DNA from: Humulus lupulus
Lineage: Eukaryota; Streptophyta; Magnoliopsida; Rosales; Cannabaceae
Length of the DNA: 64,000 bases
Assembly: GCF_963169125.1 (NCBI RefSeq)
Contig: NC_084795.1
Span: 133,465,701 to 133,529,700 of the forward strand
Direction: 5' to 3'
The position numbers and the translations under genes are program-made. Shown here in pieces: positions 10,416 through 22,537 of the stretch. Within the stretch, counting starts at the first letter, position 1. The number at the start of each line of letters is the position of its first letter. Under the pieces are notes generated by a model, which made no database searches, was not told where the DNA came from, and saw nothing but the letters and a program-made list of their open reading frames with translations.

Positions 10416-11357
10416 CATATGATGCCATTAAACCCAATTCTTATAATAGAAATATTCGATTGTTGGGGGATAGACTTTATGGGACCATTTCCACCTTCTT
10501 CTGGCTACCTTTACATTCTCCTCGCCATAGACTATGTCTCAAAATGGGTGGAAGCTGTGCCTTGTCGAAATAATAATAACACAACTGTTGTGAAATTCCT
10601 AAAGGAAAATGTGTTATCTAGGTTTGGCACACCTCTCGCTATCATAAGTGATCAAGGCACCCATTTTTGCAACTATTCTTTCGAGACCTTAATGCAAAAA
10701 TATGGTGTAATTCATAAGGTTGCATTGCCTTATCACCCACAGACAAATGGCCAAGCTGAGTTAGCTAATCGAGAAATTAAGCAAATCTTAGAAAAAACGA
10801 TTAATCCTGACCGCAAAGATTGGTCCTCACGACTTCTCGATGCTCTCTGGGCATACCGCACTGCTTAAAAAACTCAACTTGGTATGTCTCCTTATAGGCT
10901 AGTCTATGGTAAAGCCTGCCACCTTCCTGTTGAGCTGGAACACAAAGCTTATTGGGCAGTTAAAAGCCTAAATTTTGATCTCAAGGCGGCAGGACTCAAT
11001 CATAAGCTTCAGTTGTCAGAAATTGAAGAGTTAAGGAACGATGCTTATGACAACTCTAGGATTTACAAGGCTAAAATGAAAGCGACCCATGACAAGCAGA
11101 TCCTAAGAAAAGAATTTGAGCCAAACCAACGCGTGCATCTTTATGACTCTCGTCTGCATATCCACCCTGGCAAGCTGAGATCAAGGTGGACTGGCCCATA
11201 TGTTGTGAAAACCATCTTTCCCAACGGTGCTGTTGAGGTCATAGACCCAACTGATGGGAGAGGATTCAAAGTAAATGGCCAACGATTGAAACACTACATA
11301 GAGAGGGTGACCCAGCCTGAAGAAGTCACTCTCGTGGAACCGATTTACCAAGTCTGA
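10416..11357 (+). pseudogene. Athila integrase core and C-terminus
   Basis: Catalytic residues appear in [22 protein letters not shown] and [13 protein letters not shown], so the DDE triad is present. The C-terminal half has [20 protein letters not shown], the classic Athila block, and [20 protein letters not shown], ending at 11357. One in-frame TAA at 10866-10868 (AYRTA*KTQLG) splits it. No chromodomain, as expected. Confidence 0.85.
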
Positions 11358-12620
11358 GTAGTGTTCCAAATTGTTTGTACATAGGTTTGTTTTCTGTTTA
11401 TTTTTCTTTTGTCATTTTATTTTATTTGTTATCATTTTGTGTTTTCAGTTTTTCATGTTTTAGAGAATCAATATTCGCTCTATCACTCGACGCTCACTAT
11501 CCAGGTGTTTTCTTTCCCTACACTTTTACATTTATTGTCTTTTGAGACATTGAGGACACTGTTAGATTTTGGTTGGGGGTGGGGAGCATATTCATGCACG
11601 TTCATGTTGATTTCTTTTGTCATATTAATATTTTCACGGTCAAATTTTTTAAAAATTACTTATTTATTTTTGCAAAATGTTACTTTTGAGTCAATTTTTG
11701 TTATCTGTATTACTAAGAGTTTCTCTAGAGTTACCTAATGCACATGCCAAACATTGCGGTAAGATGGTTGTTAGCACATAATTGCTTAGAAACTTGCCAT
11801 GTTTAAGTAATTCATTGTTTTGTGTGAGAAGTGAAACTTGAGAAAACAACTTTTAAATTTTTATTGATTCTTAGAAATGGTTATAATTATTTGGACAAGG
11901 TATTGTGGTATGAATGGATGATGTTTTAGGGATATTATTTTCTATAGACAAATCTTATTAGAGAGCCTTTTATTATGTTGTTCATGAAAAAGAAAATGAA
12001 AAAAAAAAGAAGAAAAGAGAAAAGAAAAAAAGATAGAAAAAAAAGGAGAAAGACATAAGAGCAATATTTCTATCATTTTCAATTATGTTGTCTCTTGTGT
12101 CCAAAAAAAAAAAGTGTGTTTATTAATTTCATGTTTTATTTTATGGCTCTTAGAATAAATGTAAAGATTGTCTATTTAACTTAAAATCTTGAAAATCTGG
12201 TTTTGTGGTACTCTTTATGGTGGTTGTCCAAATAGTTTATTTCCTATCTTCGTTTCAATAATTATTTAAGAGTTTGTCCTAAATATATACCCATTTGATG
12301 ATTGCTTACTTCTTTTCCAACTCCATGAGTGAAACCCTTAAACTTTAAATATTTTCAATTACATGAGAGGTTAATGGAGTTGAGACTTTTACTTGGCATA
12401 ATTTCAAAGGCTTTATGTGCTATAGTTTGCGGTAAGAAGGTACAAGTTTGGTGAACACACTCACAACTCTAGATTTATTCAAAGTAATTTTGACAACTCT
12501 TGTTGACTTGTTACTGACATTTTGTGTTAATACTTAAGTTCTTTTATAATTTTTGACCGGAAATATATCATGTTAACATTTATCATTTCGCTTGAATTGC
12601 TAGAGACTAGCAATAAGCTG
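11358..12620 (+). other. Athila 3' noncoding spacer
   Basis: AT-rich sequence between the end of pol and the 3' LTR. Athila elements commonly carry a long region here that in some members encodes an env-like ORF; I see no such ORF, only short T-rich frames. An A/G-rich tract lies at about 11985-12060. Confidence 0.6.
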
Positions 12621-12629
12621 GTTGGGGGT
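12621..12629 (+). promoter_or_regulatory. Polypurine tract of Athila element
   Basis: GTTGGGGGT directly before the LTR start TGTGATTAGTGC; its place and G-run match the plus-strand primer of LTR retrotransposons. Confidence 0.6.
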
Positions 12630-14081
12630 TGTGATTAGTGCTCAAAAATATCATTTTATTAGTCTTAAAGTGTAAACTTAATTAAGTTTTAATTAATATT
12701 TTCATGGATTGATTGTCATATATTTTATATTTGAAAATATTAATTTTAATTTAATTTGTGTTTAATTTTCAGGAAATAAAATGTATTTTGACACAAAGAA
12801 AAAGAAATAATTAAAATTGAAGAAATCAAGAAGAAAATGACATTTTTGAAGATGGAATGGCCCAAAACTAAGCCCAAAATGAAGTCCAAACCCAAAGCTT
12901 GGGCAAGTGCCACACTGCCAAATGGCGGCTCCCCATTCGATCAGCCAAGCAAGCCAAGCTTTTAGCTACTTGACGAAGCCGAGCCGAGCCAAGCCGCTGA
13001 CAAGCCGCCTGATGCACTGCCCCCCACGTGGCTGACCACGCCTGCCACGACCTGACCGCCTCCAGCCACGCCATCCAATCCGAAGCTGCCACCTATCCCC
13101 TGCGTCAGCCTTTGTCCCCCACGCAGCAACACGCCAGCCACCATTCCGCCTGCCACGTATGACGCAGCCAACCACAATGCGCCACATGGTCCTTGTCCCC
13201 CACTCCACCAGCAGCCACTTCCCACTTTGCACCTATTTTTCCCACTATTTTGTACACGGTTCTCCACGTTTTTGAGTCCTATTTACACTATAAATAGAGT
13301 ACCAAATGGAGTAAAAAAATCATCAGATTGTAGAAGGAAGTATAGAGAGTATTGTTGGAGAGAAAAACACTTATTTTCTTCATTTTCTTTCATTTATTTT
13401 ACCTTAATTTGAGTGAAAACAATGCCTATTTTAGGCTAAATTCTCTTGTGGAAAGGCTAGAGTGGAGTTCATGTTTAACATTATATTTTTAATATATTGA
13501 TTCTTTATTTTGTTCTTCATTTCTATGTATTTGTTACAATTAAATTTATTTTCTTCTAATTTTTATTCTAAATTTATTATTATCTTTTACATAAGTCTAG
13601 TCATGCTCTTCTTATGTAATTTAGGTTTTTAATTTAATTTAGCATATTTGTTATATTATACGCTTTTTTACTGCATTCTGCCATTGGTATTTTGTCGCTC
13701 TAAAGTATATAATATGATAGGTTTTTAAAATTAGAAGTTAGTATAATTTAATTAAAGAACATATTTTAAGGTGAGATTTATTATATATACTTTCCAACTA
13801 TAATTAATGGTGTAGAATTATAGTTGAGTATAATGAATCAATTTTATTAAAGTATAGATATGCTTGCATGAATGAAACTTATGCCTTCCATATTTTCCTT
13901 CTGATTCTAATTCCTCGATTTTTTTTATTTAATGTTTATATTCTTTTTCAAAATTACATCATTTCAAAGTTTATTATTTCTGATTTACTAATATTCATTT
14001 TTACTTGTATTTTACCTCTCTGTGGATACGACATAGCCCGATTACTACTGTGACCGCTTAGGAAAGTATTGGGCGATATCA
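12630..14081 (+). repeat. 3' LTR of Athila element (1452 bp)
   Basis: Begins TGTGATTAGTGCTCAAAAAT after the polypurine tract and ends GGGCGATATCA. It has an unusual GC-rich island at about 12880-13220 with repeated GCCACG-type motifs and a CACGTG core at 13025-13030, within otherwise very AT-rich sequence. Long minus-strand frames in the island are composition artefacts. Confidence 0.8.
13289..13297 (+). promoter_or_regulatory. TATA box in Athila 3' LTR
   Basis: TATAAATAG about 60 bases after the GC-rich island; a likely U3 core promoter. Confidence 0.5.
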
Positions 14082-14927
14082 ATTACCCATTGGCCACTGT
14101 GACTAGGTTTATCACCAAGGCTTAGGACTGAGGATCGTTCTCGAGACCGCTCTATTATCTCTGCTCAGAATTCAAGGTAAGAAAACTGCACCCTGTGTGG
14201 TTGTGAACGGGATTGAGATTCCCAAATATTGATTGCTTGTATTATGTGTTTGTAAGATTGATCTGTCATACAAGGAAGATCGGCCTAAGGGAGCTGGGGC
14301 TAATGGTAAACATACTAAGCAGGGCCCGGCCTAAGCAAGGCGAGGCTAGCTAGATCAATAGGGGGCTCGGACTAAGGGTGCCAACCCTGATTACTTGAGA
14401 TTATGTGATTGTCATTGATTAATTGAATATCTGTACTTTGTTTTATGTTTATATGAGATAAGCTTGATTGAATATTCTAATTTTGTTACATGTGATTGTT
14501 GTTTTGGTTTTCTTGTTGGGCCTTAGCTCACGGGCGCTACGCGGTGTAGGTAAAGGCAAGGGTAAACTGGATCAACCAAGATTTAGAGAGCTCTGGGGGC
14601 GAGGTGTACATTGTCAGCTGCTCGTCCACCACTTTCTAGGGAAAGTACAGGGACAGAAGCCTAAAAACTTGTATTTTTCCATTAGAGTGTCCACTGATTG
14701 TATATAACTTTTGAGAGTTTGTAAATTAACACTTAAACCCTGATTTTTGGGATCCCATGTTCCAAACATCTATTTTAATGAAAAAATAACTGTTTATGAT
14801 CAAAATATTTTAACCTTAATCCAATTGTTGACCTTAGGATCACATTTTTCATAAAATGACTTGATTAATAAGTCTTGCACTATTTTAACTACAAAGTATA
14901 TTGGTCTTGGTTATCTAGGGCGTTACA
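14082..14927 (+). repeat. 3' part of a Ty3/gypsy LTR (TGTAACG...CGTTACA family)
   Basis: Continues abruptly from the Athila 3' LTR and ends in GGGCGTTACA at 14927. It is clearly related to the LTRs at 46453, 53159 and 56982: shared blocks are AAGGTAAGAAAACTGCA (14174-14190), CTCACGGGCGCTACGCGGTG with GTAGGTAAAGGCAAGGG, and TTGGGATCCCATGT near the end; 53159-55628 is the closest relative. The left half of this LTR lies beyond the Athila insertion, outside the window. No primer site follows, so this is a 3' or solo LTR. Confidence 0.75.
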
Positions 14928-15635
14928 CCACACTACTAGACTTATTGACCATGTTGATTTAATACTTTGGTATTTGTAATTATGAATGTTTTTTTTGTTG
15001 ATTGGAAAGAAAATTGATAATCATAGTTCAATATCAAAGATTAAATTGGACCGATTGTTTTAGATACTATCAAAGAAGTAATGTTTTTAAAAGTGGCCAC
15101 AATATTTTTCTTGTTACTCAACCCATGAGTCGTTTTTAAATAAAATTATTTTAATATATATGTATTACAAAAATTAATGTAGCCCAAGTGGTAGAATGTT
15201 AGACTTTTATTTGGGATTACATTATTTATTTCAATGTTTTTATAAAATATGGGTTGATAAATAGTTCTTTGCTGATCTAGCCCATTTAATTTTAGCGATC
15301 TCTTGTTTATGAGCTTAGTATCTATAGTAGTCTAGTTGAGGCAGAAGTGTGGGCTTTCTAGTTAACTGAAGCCTTTGATGAGGATGCCTAGTCCAACTTG
15401 GTTAATATAAGCTAAGTCCCCTCCTTAATTCTATATATATGAATAGTCTCATCGCTATTCTATAGTCTGATAATCTGCTTCAGAAATAGAGGTCCAAGGG
15501 AGGAAGGCTTAGTTGGTTAGTATTGCACTAACAATTCATGTTTTTTGTATGACTGAATCAGGTATGTTTACTATATTCTTTAATTTTTTATTGTGTTCTA
15601 AGTTGTATGCAAAATTATTGATAAGATGTTGTATG
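14928..15635. other. AT-rich DNA downstream of the RNase H exon, no clear gene
   Basis: Between the LTR fragment and the RNase H-like exon I find no open frame longer than about 50 codons and no TE termini. It probably belongs to the older locus that the surrounding elements inserted into. Short stretches on the minus strand near 15500 could be the decayed end of the RNase H domain, but I cannot support that firmly. Confidence 0.3.
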
Positions 15636-15703
15636 AATATCTAACATCCAGTCCAAAGTCACCATTAACGCCATACATTCTGCCTGTAGAACTGTAAAGC
15701 ACC
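15636..15703 (-). pseudogene. RNase H-like exon (second half of RVT_3-type domain)
   Basis: Read on the minus strand after an acceptor-like TTCTATTTTGTAG, this 68-base segment gives CFTVLQAECMALMVTLDWML. That matches the second block of plant LINE-type RNase H domains, which carries a Glu (here in QAEC) and a Leu-rich helix ending in Trp. The first half of the same domain is at 55663-55815 and ends at a donor-like G|GTACTT with compatible phase. The catalytic Glu position is present; the final Asp block was not found reliably. Confidence 0.45.
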
Positions 15704-15847
15704 CTACAAAATAGAAAACTAAACAAACAGAAGAACATTAGAAAGGAGAAAGAAAGAAAGTAGTGAGTCCTACATATACTAGTTATATTGAAAGTGATAT
15801 ATATCTGTAAATATAGATAATACTTTGATTATTAGGCTTAAAATAAA
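15704..15847 (-). other. Candidate 3' end of the large RNase H-locus intron
   Basis: On the minus strand this is T-rich sequence ending TTTTGTAG at 15704, like a plant 3' splice site with a pyrimidine-rich approach. It would be continuous with 46218-46452 and 55629-55662 if the CACTA and gypsy elements were absent. Confidence 0.4.
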
Positions 15848-16200
15848 CACTACAAAAATGGAAGCTTTTGTTGGTGCAAATTTGCGCCGACAAAAGTACC
15901 CATATTGTGCCAGCAAAGGTCAAAAATATTTTGCTGGCGCAATTTAGTGCCGGCAAAGGTTGCTGGTAATATTTCGTCGGCGAATCACCTTTTGTTGGAG
16001 CGTTACTAATTGCGTCAGCAAAGTATGTTGAACCAGCAATTTTAAACGCCGACAAAAGTCAAGCCGCCGACAAAAGTGTGTCGGATTTTGCATCGACGAC
16101 CTTTTTTCACTGGCGGTTGGACCACTTTCACCAGCGAAAAATGTCATCGGTGAAAGTTGAATTGGTGGGAGAGCGCCGGCAAAAGTCCCCCAATTTTTTT
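15848..16200. repeat. CACTA left terminus with subterminal repeats
   Basis: After the CACTACAAAAAT end come repeated GCCGACAAAAG, GCCGGCAAAGG and TTGCGCCGAC motifs in both orientations up to about 16190. Such subterminal arrays bind the TNPA-type protein during transposition. Confidence 0.75.
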
Positions 16201-16334
16201 TTAGATATTATATAATTTATTTTTCCATATTTATTAATTAACATAATTATAATTTTTTATATATATTTATTAATTGATAATTAATTCAAATTAAAATCAA
16301 AATAACTAATACTTAATTAACATTAAGAATTCAA

Positions 16335-16410
16335 AAGTTTACATATTAATTGTTTAGTACAGACACTTAAACACAATAATTAATAAGTTCAATACAGACA
16401 CTTCAGCACA
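16335..16410. repeat. Minisatellite inside CACTA, split by hAT insertion (left part)
   Basis: Imperfect units of about 36 bp containing ACAATAATTAATAAGTTCA. The array resumes at 24505-24570 right after the hAT element, which shows the insertion point was within one unit. Confidence 0.6.
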
Positions 16411-17063
16411 TAGGGGTGCACATGGGTTGGGTTGGGTGGGTTGAGAGTGATTTAGTGAGCCAACCCAATAATTACAGTTTGGAAATATTATGAGCCATTC
16501 ACTTTTTTTTTATTATACAACCCAATCCTACAAGAATATAAGGGTTGGGTTCATTGGGTTGAGGCTAAAATTTGGGGCTTTGATTTTTATTTAAAATAAT
16601 GATAAAATTTAATTTTACAAATTTTAATTTTATAAAAGTTTAGATCATTCATAACAAAAAATTCTATCAAAATGATAATATAATTAGAACTCACTCATGC
16701 ATGCTAATAATAGGCATATCAAGAAAAACATATATATATTCAAATCAAACTTTTCAATTACAATTATCCATAAATCAAAAAAATAAAATGGTGGATATTA
16801 AAGTTCTCCATGAAAAAAATAATGTTCTAAAGATATGAAAAAATATTCAAAAGATAGGTAAAACTACCTTCATCCACTCCAAAAGATGACCTGCACACAA
16901 ATTTAACAAATAAATAGATTATCCATGAATAATAAAGAAATTAAATTATAACTAAAAATATAACAATGTATACCTCATTCACAATTCTTCAATCAACAGC
17001 CATTGTTTCAGTTGTCTTATTCTCTTTTGGTGTTACATTTCCTTTCTTTGAGGTGTCTACAAT
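16411..17063 (-). other. hAT 3' region, no confident CDS
   Basis: Terminal GGGTTGGGTTGGG-type repeats, then AT-rich sequence. A short minus-strand stretch at about 16993-17057 (VTPKENKTTETMAVD, then stop) could be the last transposase exon, but the splice phase is not convincing. Confidence 0.4.
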
Positions 17064-19123
17064 TTAAAAGAAAAAAAATCTTATCAATGCATAATTAAAA
17101 ATTAATAACATAAATAAATGAACAAAGTAATGTATAATGTTTATAACTTCATCAAGGAAGTCATAAGTTTGTATTTCATCCAAGTATTCCCTAACTTGGA
17201 TGCCTTCATGTGAAGTCTTCAACCAATTTTGATTGCAAACTAGTGCCTCCACCATTTGTGGAGTTAAAGAACTTCTAAATGAGTCTAAAATATGACCACT
17301 AGAACTAAAAGTAGACTCAGAGGCCACGGTAGACAAGGGAACAGCAAGAACATCTCTAGAAATCAATGGAAAACCTTATACCTCCTAGCATTATCCTTCC
17401 ACCAAATAAGGATATCAAATGAAAAAGTCATTGGATTAACATTATCATCACCCAAGTACCTCTCAATATCATTCGTTTTCTCACTCAAACACTTCATCTC
17501 TTGTTGTTGCAAATACAAAGTCAATAATTTTTTATTTCGAGTTTGCTTGATCTCACTCTTTGGTGGTGATGCACTAGTATTGTCTTTTTCATGCCCACCC
17601 TCACTTTTGTTATCCACACTATAACAAGTATACAAATGATGAAGGGTTTGTTCCACCTTGAGGACAACTTTTGTAACAATTTAAAAATCATAAACACTTT
17701 CAAAACAATATTTAAGATACTTCAACTTATGCCTAGGATCAAACACAATAGCAACAAACAACATAACATTGATTTTTTCTACATCCTCCCAATATTTGTC
17801 ATAATTCTTTTCATACTAGCAACCATAACGGATAACATATGTTCATCACTTGAAGCCAAATCAGAAAATTGAGTGTGAATTTCACAAATTTCATGATAAA
17901 ATGTGTTGGATGTAACATGCAAGGTACCACTAAACTTTAATGTGACTTCATAAGAAGTGCGTAGAAACTTGACAAATATCTTAGCACTTTCCCAATCATT
18001 AAAAGTAGGTGGCCCAACTCTCTTCTTCCCACATTCATTTTCATTGAAGTAACTCAAGAACCTATCATCTTCTTCCTCATACCTTGAAACGGCTTAGAGT
18101 TCCACCTTGTAGGCACATCTAAAACCAAACATCCCTTATATTCAATCTTTTCCCTCTCTACACAAGCTTTGAATTTCCCCAATCTTGCAGGAGATGGACG
18201 AATGTACCTCACAACATTACGAATTACAACAATTGAATCATGCAAATCTTTCAACCCCTCATTCACAATTAAATTTACTATGTGAGCAGAGCACCTAAAA
18301 TTCTTGAAATCACCATCAAGAACAAATCCTTTCCATGCATTAACTCTCCTCTTAAATGGACTAACAGCTGCATCATTGGCTGATGCATTATCCACAGTCA
18401 CAACAAACACTTTCTCTATTCCCCAACCAACCAAACAAGACTCAATCATCTTACCAATGGTATCTCCCTTATGGTTTGTAATTTGACAAAAACTTATGAT
18501 TTGTTTTTGCAAACACCAATCACTATCAATGTAGTGTGCAGTGAGACACATGTAAGGAATTTGTTGCAAAGATGTCCAACAATCAGTTGTTAAACACACT
18601 CTTTGACCCACCTTAGTCAACTCTCTTTAAGTTTTACTCTTTCATCCAAATACACTTGGTATATATCCCTAGCAACTGTGATTCTGCTAGGGAGAACAAA
18701 TCTAGGTTGCACCACTTGCATAAGCTACCTAAACCCTTCACCCTCCACAACTCTAAAGGCATGTTCATCTATGACTACCATTTTAGCTAGAGCTTTCCGA
18801 CAATTCTCCTTATTAAATGCCACCGCCAACAAATTTCCACTACCCTCATTACCACTTTGAAAATTTAGCAACTTCTGTTTCTTATCAGATATCCTAAATG
18901 GATATTTCTTACATTGATTGTTTAAATGAACCCACAAACTACTTGTTCCCACTCTTGTACTATGACAAGCATAGTCCTTCCCACAATAATTACATTTGCA
19001 CCTAGGATCTTTTGGATTTCCACCCTCAATTTTTGTTAAGTGATCCCAAACAGTAGAGTGCCTACTTGGCTTTTTCTTGGTAGTGGGTGTGTCATCGTTG
19101 CTTTCTTTTTTGGGTGACTTAAG
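17064..19123 (-). pseudogene. hAT transposase: BED zinc finger, RNase H-fold core, dimerisation domain
   Basis: Read from 19123 leftwards. A BED zinc finger lies at about 18920-19075 (Cys-Asn-Tyr-Cys, then a His-containing HLNNQCKKYPF). The transposase core has VCLTTDCWTSLQQIPYMCLT and VDNASANDAAV, with the first catalytic Asp of hAT enzymes probably in TTDCW, and a later FRCSAHIVNLIVNEGLKDL block. The hAT C-terminal dimerisation domain is VPLSTVASESTFSSSG with VEALVCNQNWL at about 17200-17320. Lesions: a TAG near 18727, frameshifts near 18620 and 18080, and further breaks around 17700 and 17365. It resembles the plant RICESLEEPER-type family. Not functional as it stands. Confidence 0.8.
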
Positions 19124-20981
19124 TGTTGGATTAGCTTATACAAGATCTTTATTTATTTTCATGTATATCTAATATTAAACAAATTAATACGAGATAGCCT
19201 AAAACATGTTTCTAAAATTGAATTCAAGAGAAACAAAGAATAGAATACTTACAGTATACAAAGCGGAATTAAAGAGTCCTTCCTTCAGTTTCTCTAACTC
19301 TTGTATCCTCTCTGTCGTAGAGTATTATCAAGAAACTGAACCGATCTTCTATTTTCTTCACAATCTTCCAATGTATCCTTAGAACCACCTAGACTAGTGT
19401 GGGCAATTCTCAACACATGAGATAGATATAGAGAGAAGAAGAGAAAATAACAAAGTGGCTTAGAAAAGGACTTGGGTTTAGAGAGAATCTAAAACTATCA
19501 GAAAATTTGACTTGTGACTTATCAAACTTATGTTATGACTTCTCTCTAAGCACTCCTTTTATAGACTCAATTAGGCCATTTAATTTAATTAAAAAAATCA
19601 ATAAAATAATAGCCATTTTGAAGCCCTAGGTCGAAATTATCATGGGCTATAGGCCCGTGAAATTTCCCATTTGATTATAAGCCCATTAGACTTAAAATCA
19701 AGGCCTGTATTATAATCTATTGATTTAATTAATTAAATAATTATTTAAATAATTTATCAAATTAATTATTTATAATTTGAACCTTGATTTAAACTTATTT
19801 ATTAATTTAGATACCAATTTATCTTAATTAATAAATCTGCCATAATTTCTCTTTTCTTCTCAAAATTACACAACTCTGTGAAACAATCCAAAATTGACCT
19901 GGTCAACTTTGATAATTCTAATTGATGATTAAATCAATTAATTGAGAATATCTAGATGATTTTATCCAAGGTACAATGGGGACTATGGGCCTATGAAATC
20001 AAGCTCCAATAAGTTATCATAAATCTAACAAATAAATTTACTAACTTATTAATTCCTCGTGACTCCACTATAGACTCGGAATTGCACTCTTGAATTCGTA
20101 GAACGCTCTATAACAAATATAGATATGCTATTAATTATCCATTGTTACAACCATAATTGTCACTCAATCCTCTATAAACGGTCTACAATGAGAGAGGACT
20201 AAAATACCGTTTTACCCCTCATTGTATTTTATCCTTAAAATACTTAGTTCCTTGTAAATGATATTTCAGTAAACTAATTTAATTACTGAAATGAGATCTC
20301 TATCATTTAACATCTTGAACCAAACTAAAAGGAAACCATCGTTTCACTTCTTCATCAGAAGCTATAGATGTTCATATCTATGATTAACACTCCCACTTAA
20401 TTATACTACCGAGTTTCCAAGATGTAAGTATGGGCTAGTCTGTAGGGTAAGCTGGTAACGAACAAGTCAAAGAACTCAAATAATACAATCAGTTAGAATA
20501 CTAACCACTCAGAATTGAGATTGAATTGACCTATGGTCAACTATATGATATGACTAGAATAGATAATAACGCTATGTTTACTTATCTTATCAACTGTCAA
20601 TATCGGTCCAGTCCGATGTAACAAATAGATCCGATCTTATCTACTTTGCTAATGTTCTGGAAAGAACATAACACTGTAATGTGTAAGTAGATCATATCGT
20701 AGATTGGCAAGTCAGTGTAAATCCAGTGCACTGACTAATCTTAGGACTAACTTATTTTGAACATATAATCATATTTATATTCCACTGTGATTACGTCACT
20801 ATAAATAAGATTAGCTATATGCTCGGGATTTAATAGAATTTTATATTAAACAAATAATCATGAAAATAAAACATGTGAGAAAAGTGATTGACCAAGTCAA
20901 AAAATGATTTCTATTCTTTTATTGATAATAAAATGAGATTACAAAGAATTTGAGTTTTAATTAGGGCATAAAACCCCAACA
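19124..20981 (-). repeat. Solo LTR, probably copia-type (1858 bp), TSD TTAAG
   Basis: On the minus strand it begins TGTTGGGGTTTTATGCCCTA and ends in a TCCAACA-type terminus; both flanks are TTAAG (19119-19123 and 20982-20986), a perfect 5-bp target duplication. It is nearly collinear with the plus-strand copy at 30014-31872. It interrupts the hAT transposase frame near its N-terminus (IELK). No internal domain is left, so it arose by LTR-LTR recombination. The superfamily call rests on the terminus and is inference. Confidence 0.85.
19556..19563 (-). promoter_or_regulatory. TATA box in solo LTR
   Basis: TATAAAAG on the minus strand, equivalent to 31430-31437 in the other copy. Confidence 0.45.
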
Positions 20982-21113
20982 TTAAGCTCAATTGGGGTTG
21001 AGATAGTATTTGGGGTAGGGATTGGGGCAGTGTTTGGGGTAGGAATTGTGGTAGTGTTACTGTTAGGCTCATCATGAACTTCACCTAATTGGGTAGAGGT
21101 AGGGGGAAGATAC
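20982..21113 (-). pseudogene. hAT transposase N-terminal fragment between two solo LTRs
   Basis: About 40 codons, in frame with both neighbouring transposase pieces once the solo LTRs are disregarded. The peptide is Thr/Pro/Asn-rich with repeated TPNT (TTIPTPNTAPIPTPNT), a low-complexity leader often seen ahead of the BED finger in plant hAT transposases. The three starting codons lie at 23008-23016. Confidence 0.65.
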
Positions 21114-21840
21114 TGTAGAGTCCAAGAACTTTACTTAGCTAGTTAGATAGTAGTATTATAGTATTTATAGTATTATCTTTATAACTGTGGATTTTTGGTT
21201 CAGACCGGGAATTATTTGGACACTCATAGTAGTACTTATAGATTTTCTAAGTTTAACCTATAGTTTAAGAATATTAATTTTAACCTAAGGTTTGATTAAT
21301 ATGACTGATATTAAGGATAATATTTATTATACTATAAGGTTTAGATAAGAACCAATAGGATTTTAAGCACATGTTATGTATGGGTGATTAAGGATTAAGT
21401 ATTTTGAGGATTAAATATAATAAGGGGTAAAGTTTGAATGCTATAAGGTCAGTCAGCAACTTTGAATACGTTGAGGGCTTAGTCAAGGCTGTTTACTCCA
21501 TTCAAACTTAGCTAAAAATGTGTAATTTCGTATTTAAATAATCAGCGTGTGCCGATATATCACAGCTATAGGGGGCAATATATCGCAGCATGTAGATACG
21601 GAAAACACGAGACGATGCACGACAGCCTCGGGCATACTGGCCCAGGCGATATATCGCCTCCTTCAGCATATTTTGAAACATTTTGAATTTGTTTTCCATT
21701 CAGCCATTCAACCTTTTGATAAGTCCAGCACCTTTTTGAACGAGTCTTCAGCCTCTGCTGAACGATTATTCAAATTATTTTCACCTAAAAAGCTATTATT
21801 TTTATTCAAGTAAAATTAAGATCCTTTCATTCCTGAACTC

Positions 21841-21849
21841 TATAAATAG
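21841..21849 (+). promoter_or_regulatory. TATA box in solo LTR
   Basis: TATAAATAG, about 730 bases into the LTR; it fixes the LTR orientation as plus. Confidence 0.5.
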
Positions 21850-22408
21850 GACCTAGTACCCAGCCATTATTCATCTTTTGCTCTAAGTTCAGAGGCTGCA
21901 AGTGCTAAGTGAGTGTGAGAGTGTAAACACCTGGGTTGGGGAATCATAAGCTTGATCATCATAAGCTTATCAAACACTTTGGGAAGTAAGGTTTTATAGT
22001 ATTTCGGTTTGGGGTGTAGATTGGTCTTATAAGTCTTCAAGGTAACCCAAAACTCTAGTTCATTTCTGTACTTGTTCTTTTAAGTTCTCATAGTCTTCTA
22101 CTCAGCCTCTAACCTTAATTTTTATTTTGGTTAGGAAATCTAAGCTCTTGAGTAAAAATTTTTTGGTAAGTATGTTTCTCAATGGTTTAGTCCTTCCATT
22201 CCTTCCATTTCTTTTTCTTCAAATCTACTCACCTTGTTATATATGGTTTTAGGAGTGTTCCAAAAAGTCCCAATGCTGTTCTCTTATCCCGGTAACTTTG
22301 GTAAGGAAAATAGGATAGAATCTATATGTTTTATGCTTATGTTATCTTATGTTTTATGTTATGAAATATGTTATAAAATATGTTATGAATATGTATGTTT
22401 GTAGGCTT

Positions 22409-22537
22409 GGGCATATGACCCATATGACTAACAAGACCCCAAATAGATTATGGGCATATGACCTACTTAGCTAGTAGGACCCCACTAATCTCATGGGCAT
22501 ATGACTTGTTTAGTCTATGGGACCCCAAGTAATAATG
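22409..22537 (+). repeat. Three 43-bp tandem repeats in solo LTR
   Basis: Units start at 22409, 22452 and 22495 with GGGCATATGAC and each ends in a GGACCCCA- or AGACCCCA-type block; diverged copies. Confidence 0.75.

Larger units (their letters stand above)
8531..14081 (+). mobile_element. Ty3/gypsy retrotransposon, Athila lineage, pol to 3' LTR
   Basis: Plus-strand pol (RT, RNase H, integrase), a 1.27-kb 3' noncoding region, a polypurine tract and a 1.45-kb 3' LTR. The RT (FMDDL box, PFGLCNAPATF) and the long spacer before the 3' LTR are typical of Athila. Its 5' half (5' LTR, gag, protease) is separated by the Tat insertion and lies left of the window. The right end is followed by ATTAC and an interrupted Ty3/gypsy LTR, so this element is itself nested in another. 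Confidence 0.85.

Noticed and set aside
12868..13267. Overlapping minus-strand ORFs (74-101 aa) in the GC-rich part of the Athila LTR
   Set aside because: They follow base composition, overlap in two frames, have no domain and lie inside an LTR.
15300..15420. Plus-strand peptide VEAEVWAF resembling an RNase H block
   Set aside because: Very short, interrupted by stops, and on the strand opposite to the RNase H exons; could be chance.
15848..15860. Reading the CACTA AAA target duplication as proof of insertion
   Set aside because: AAA is low-complexity and weak on its own; the claim rests on the inverted ends and the genes, with AAA only supporting.
22409..22537. Regular repeats resembling a CRISPR array
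   Set aside because: Only three diverged direct repeats without spacers, in a plant LTR.
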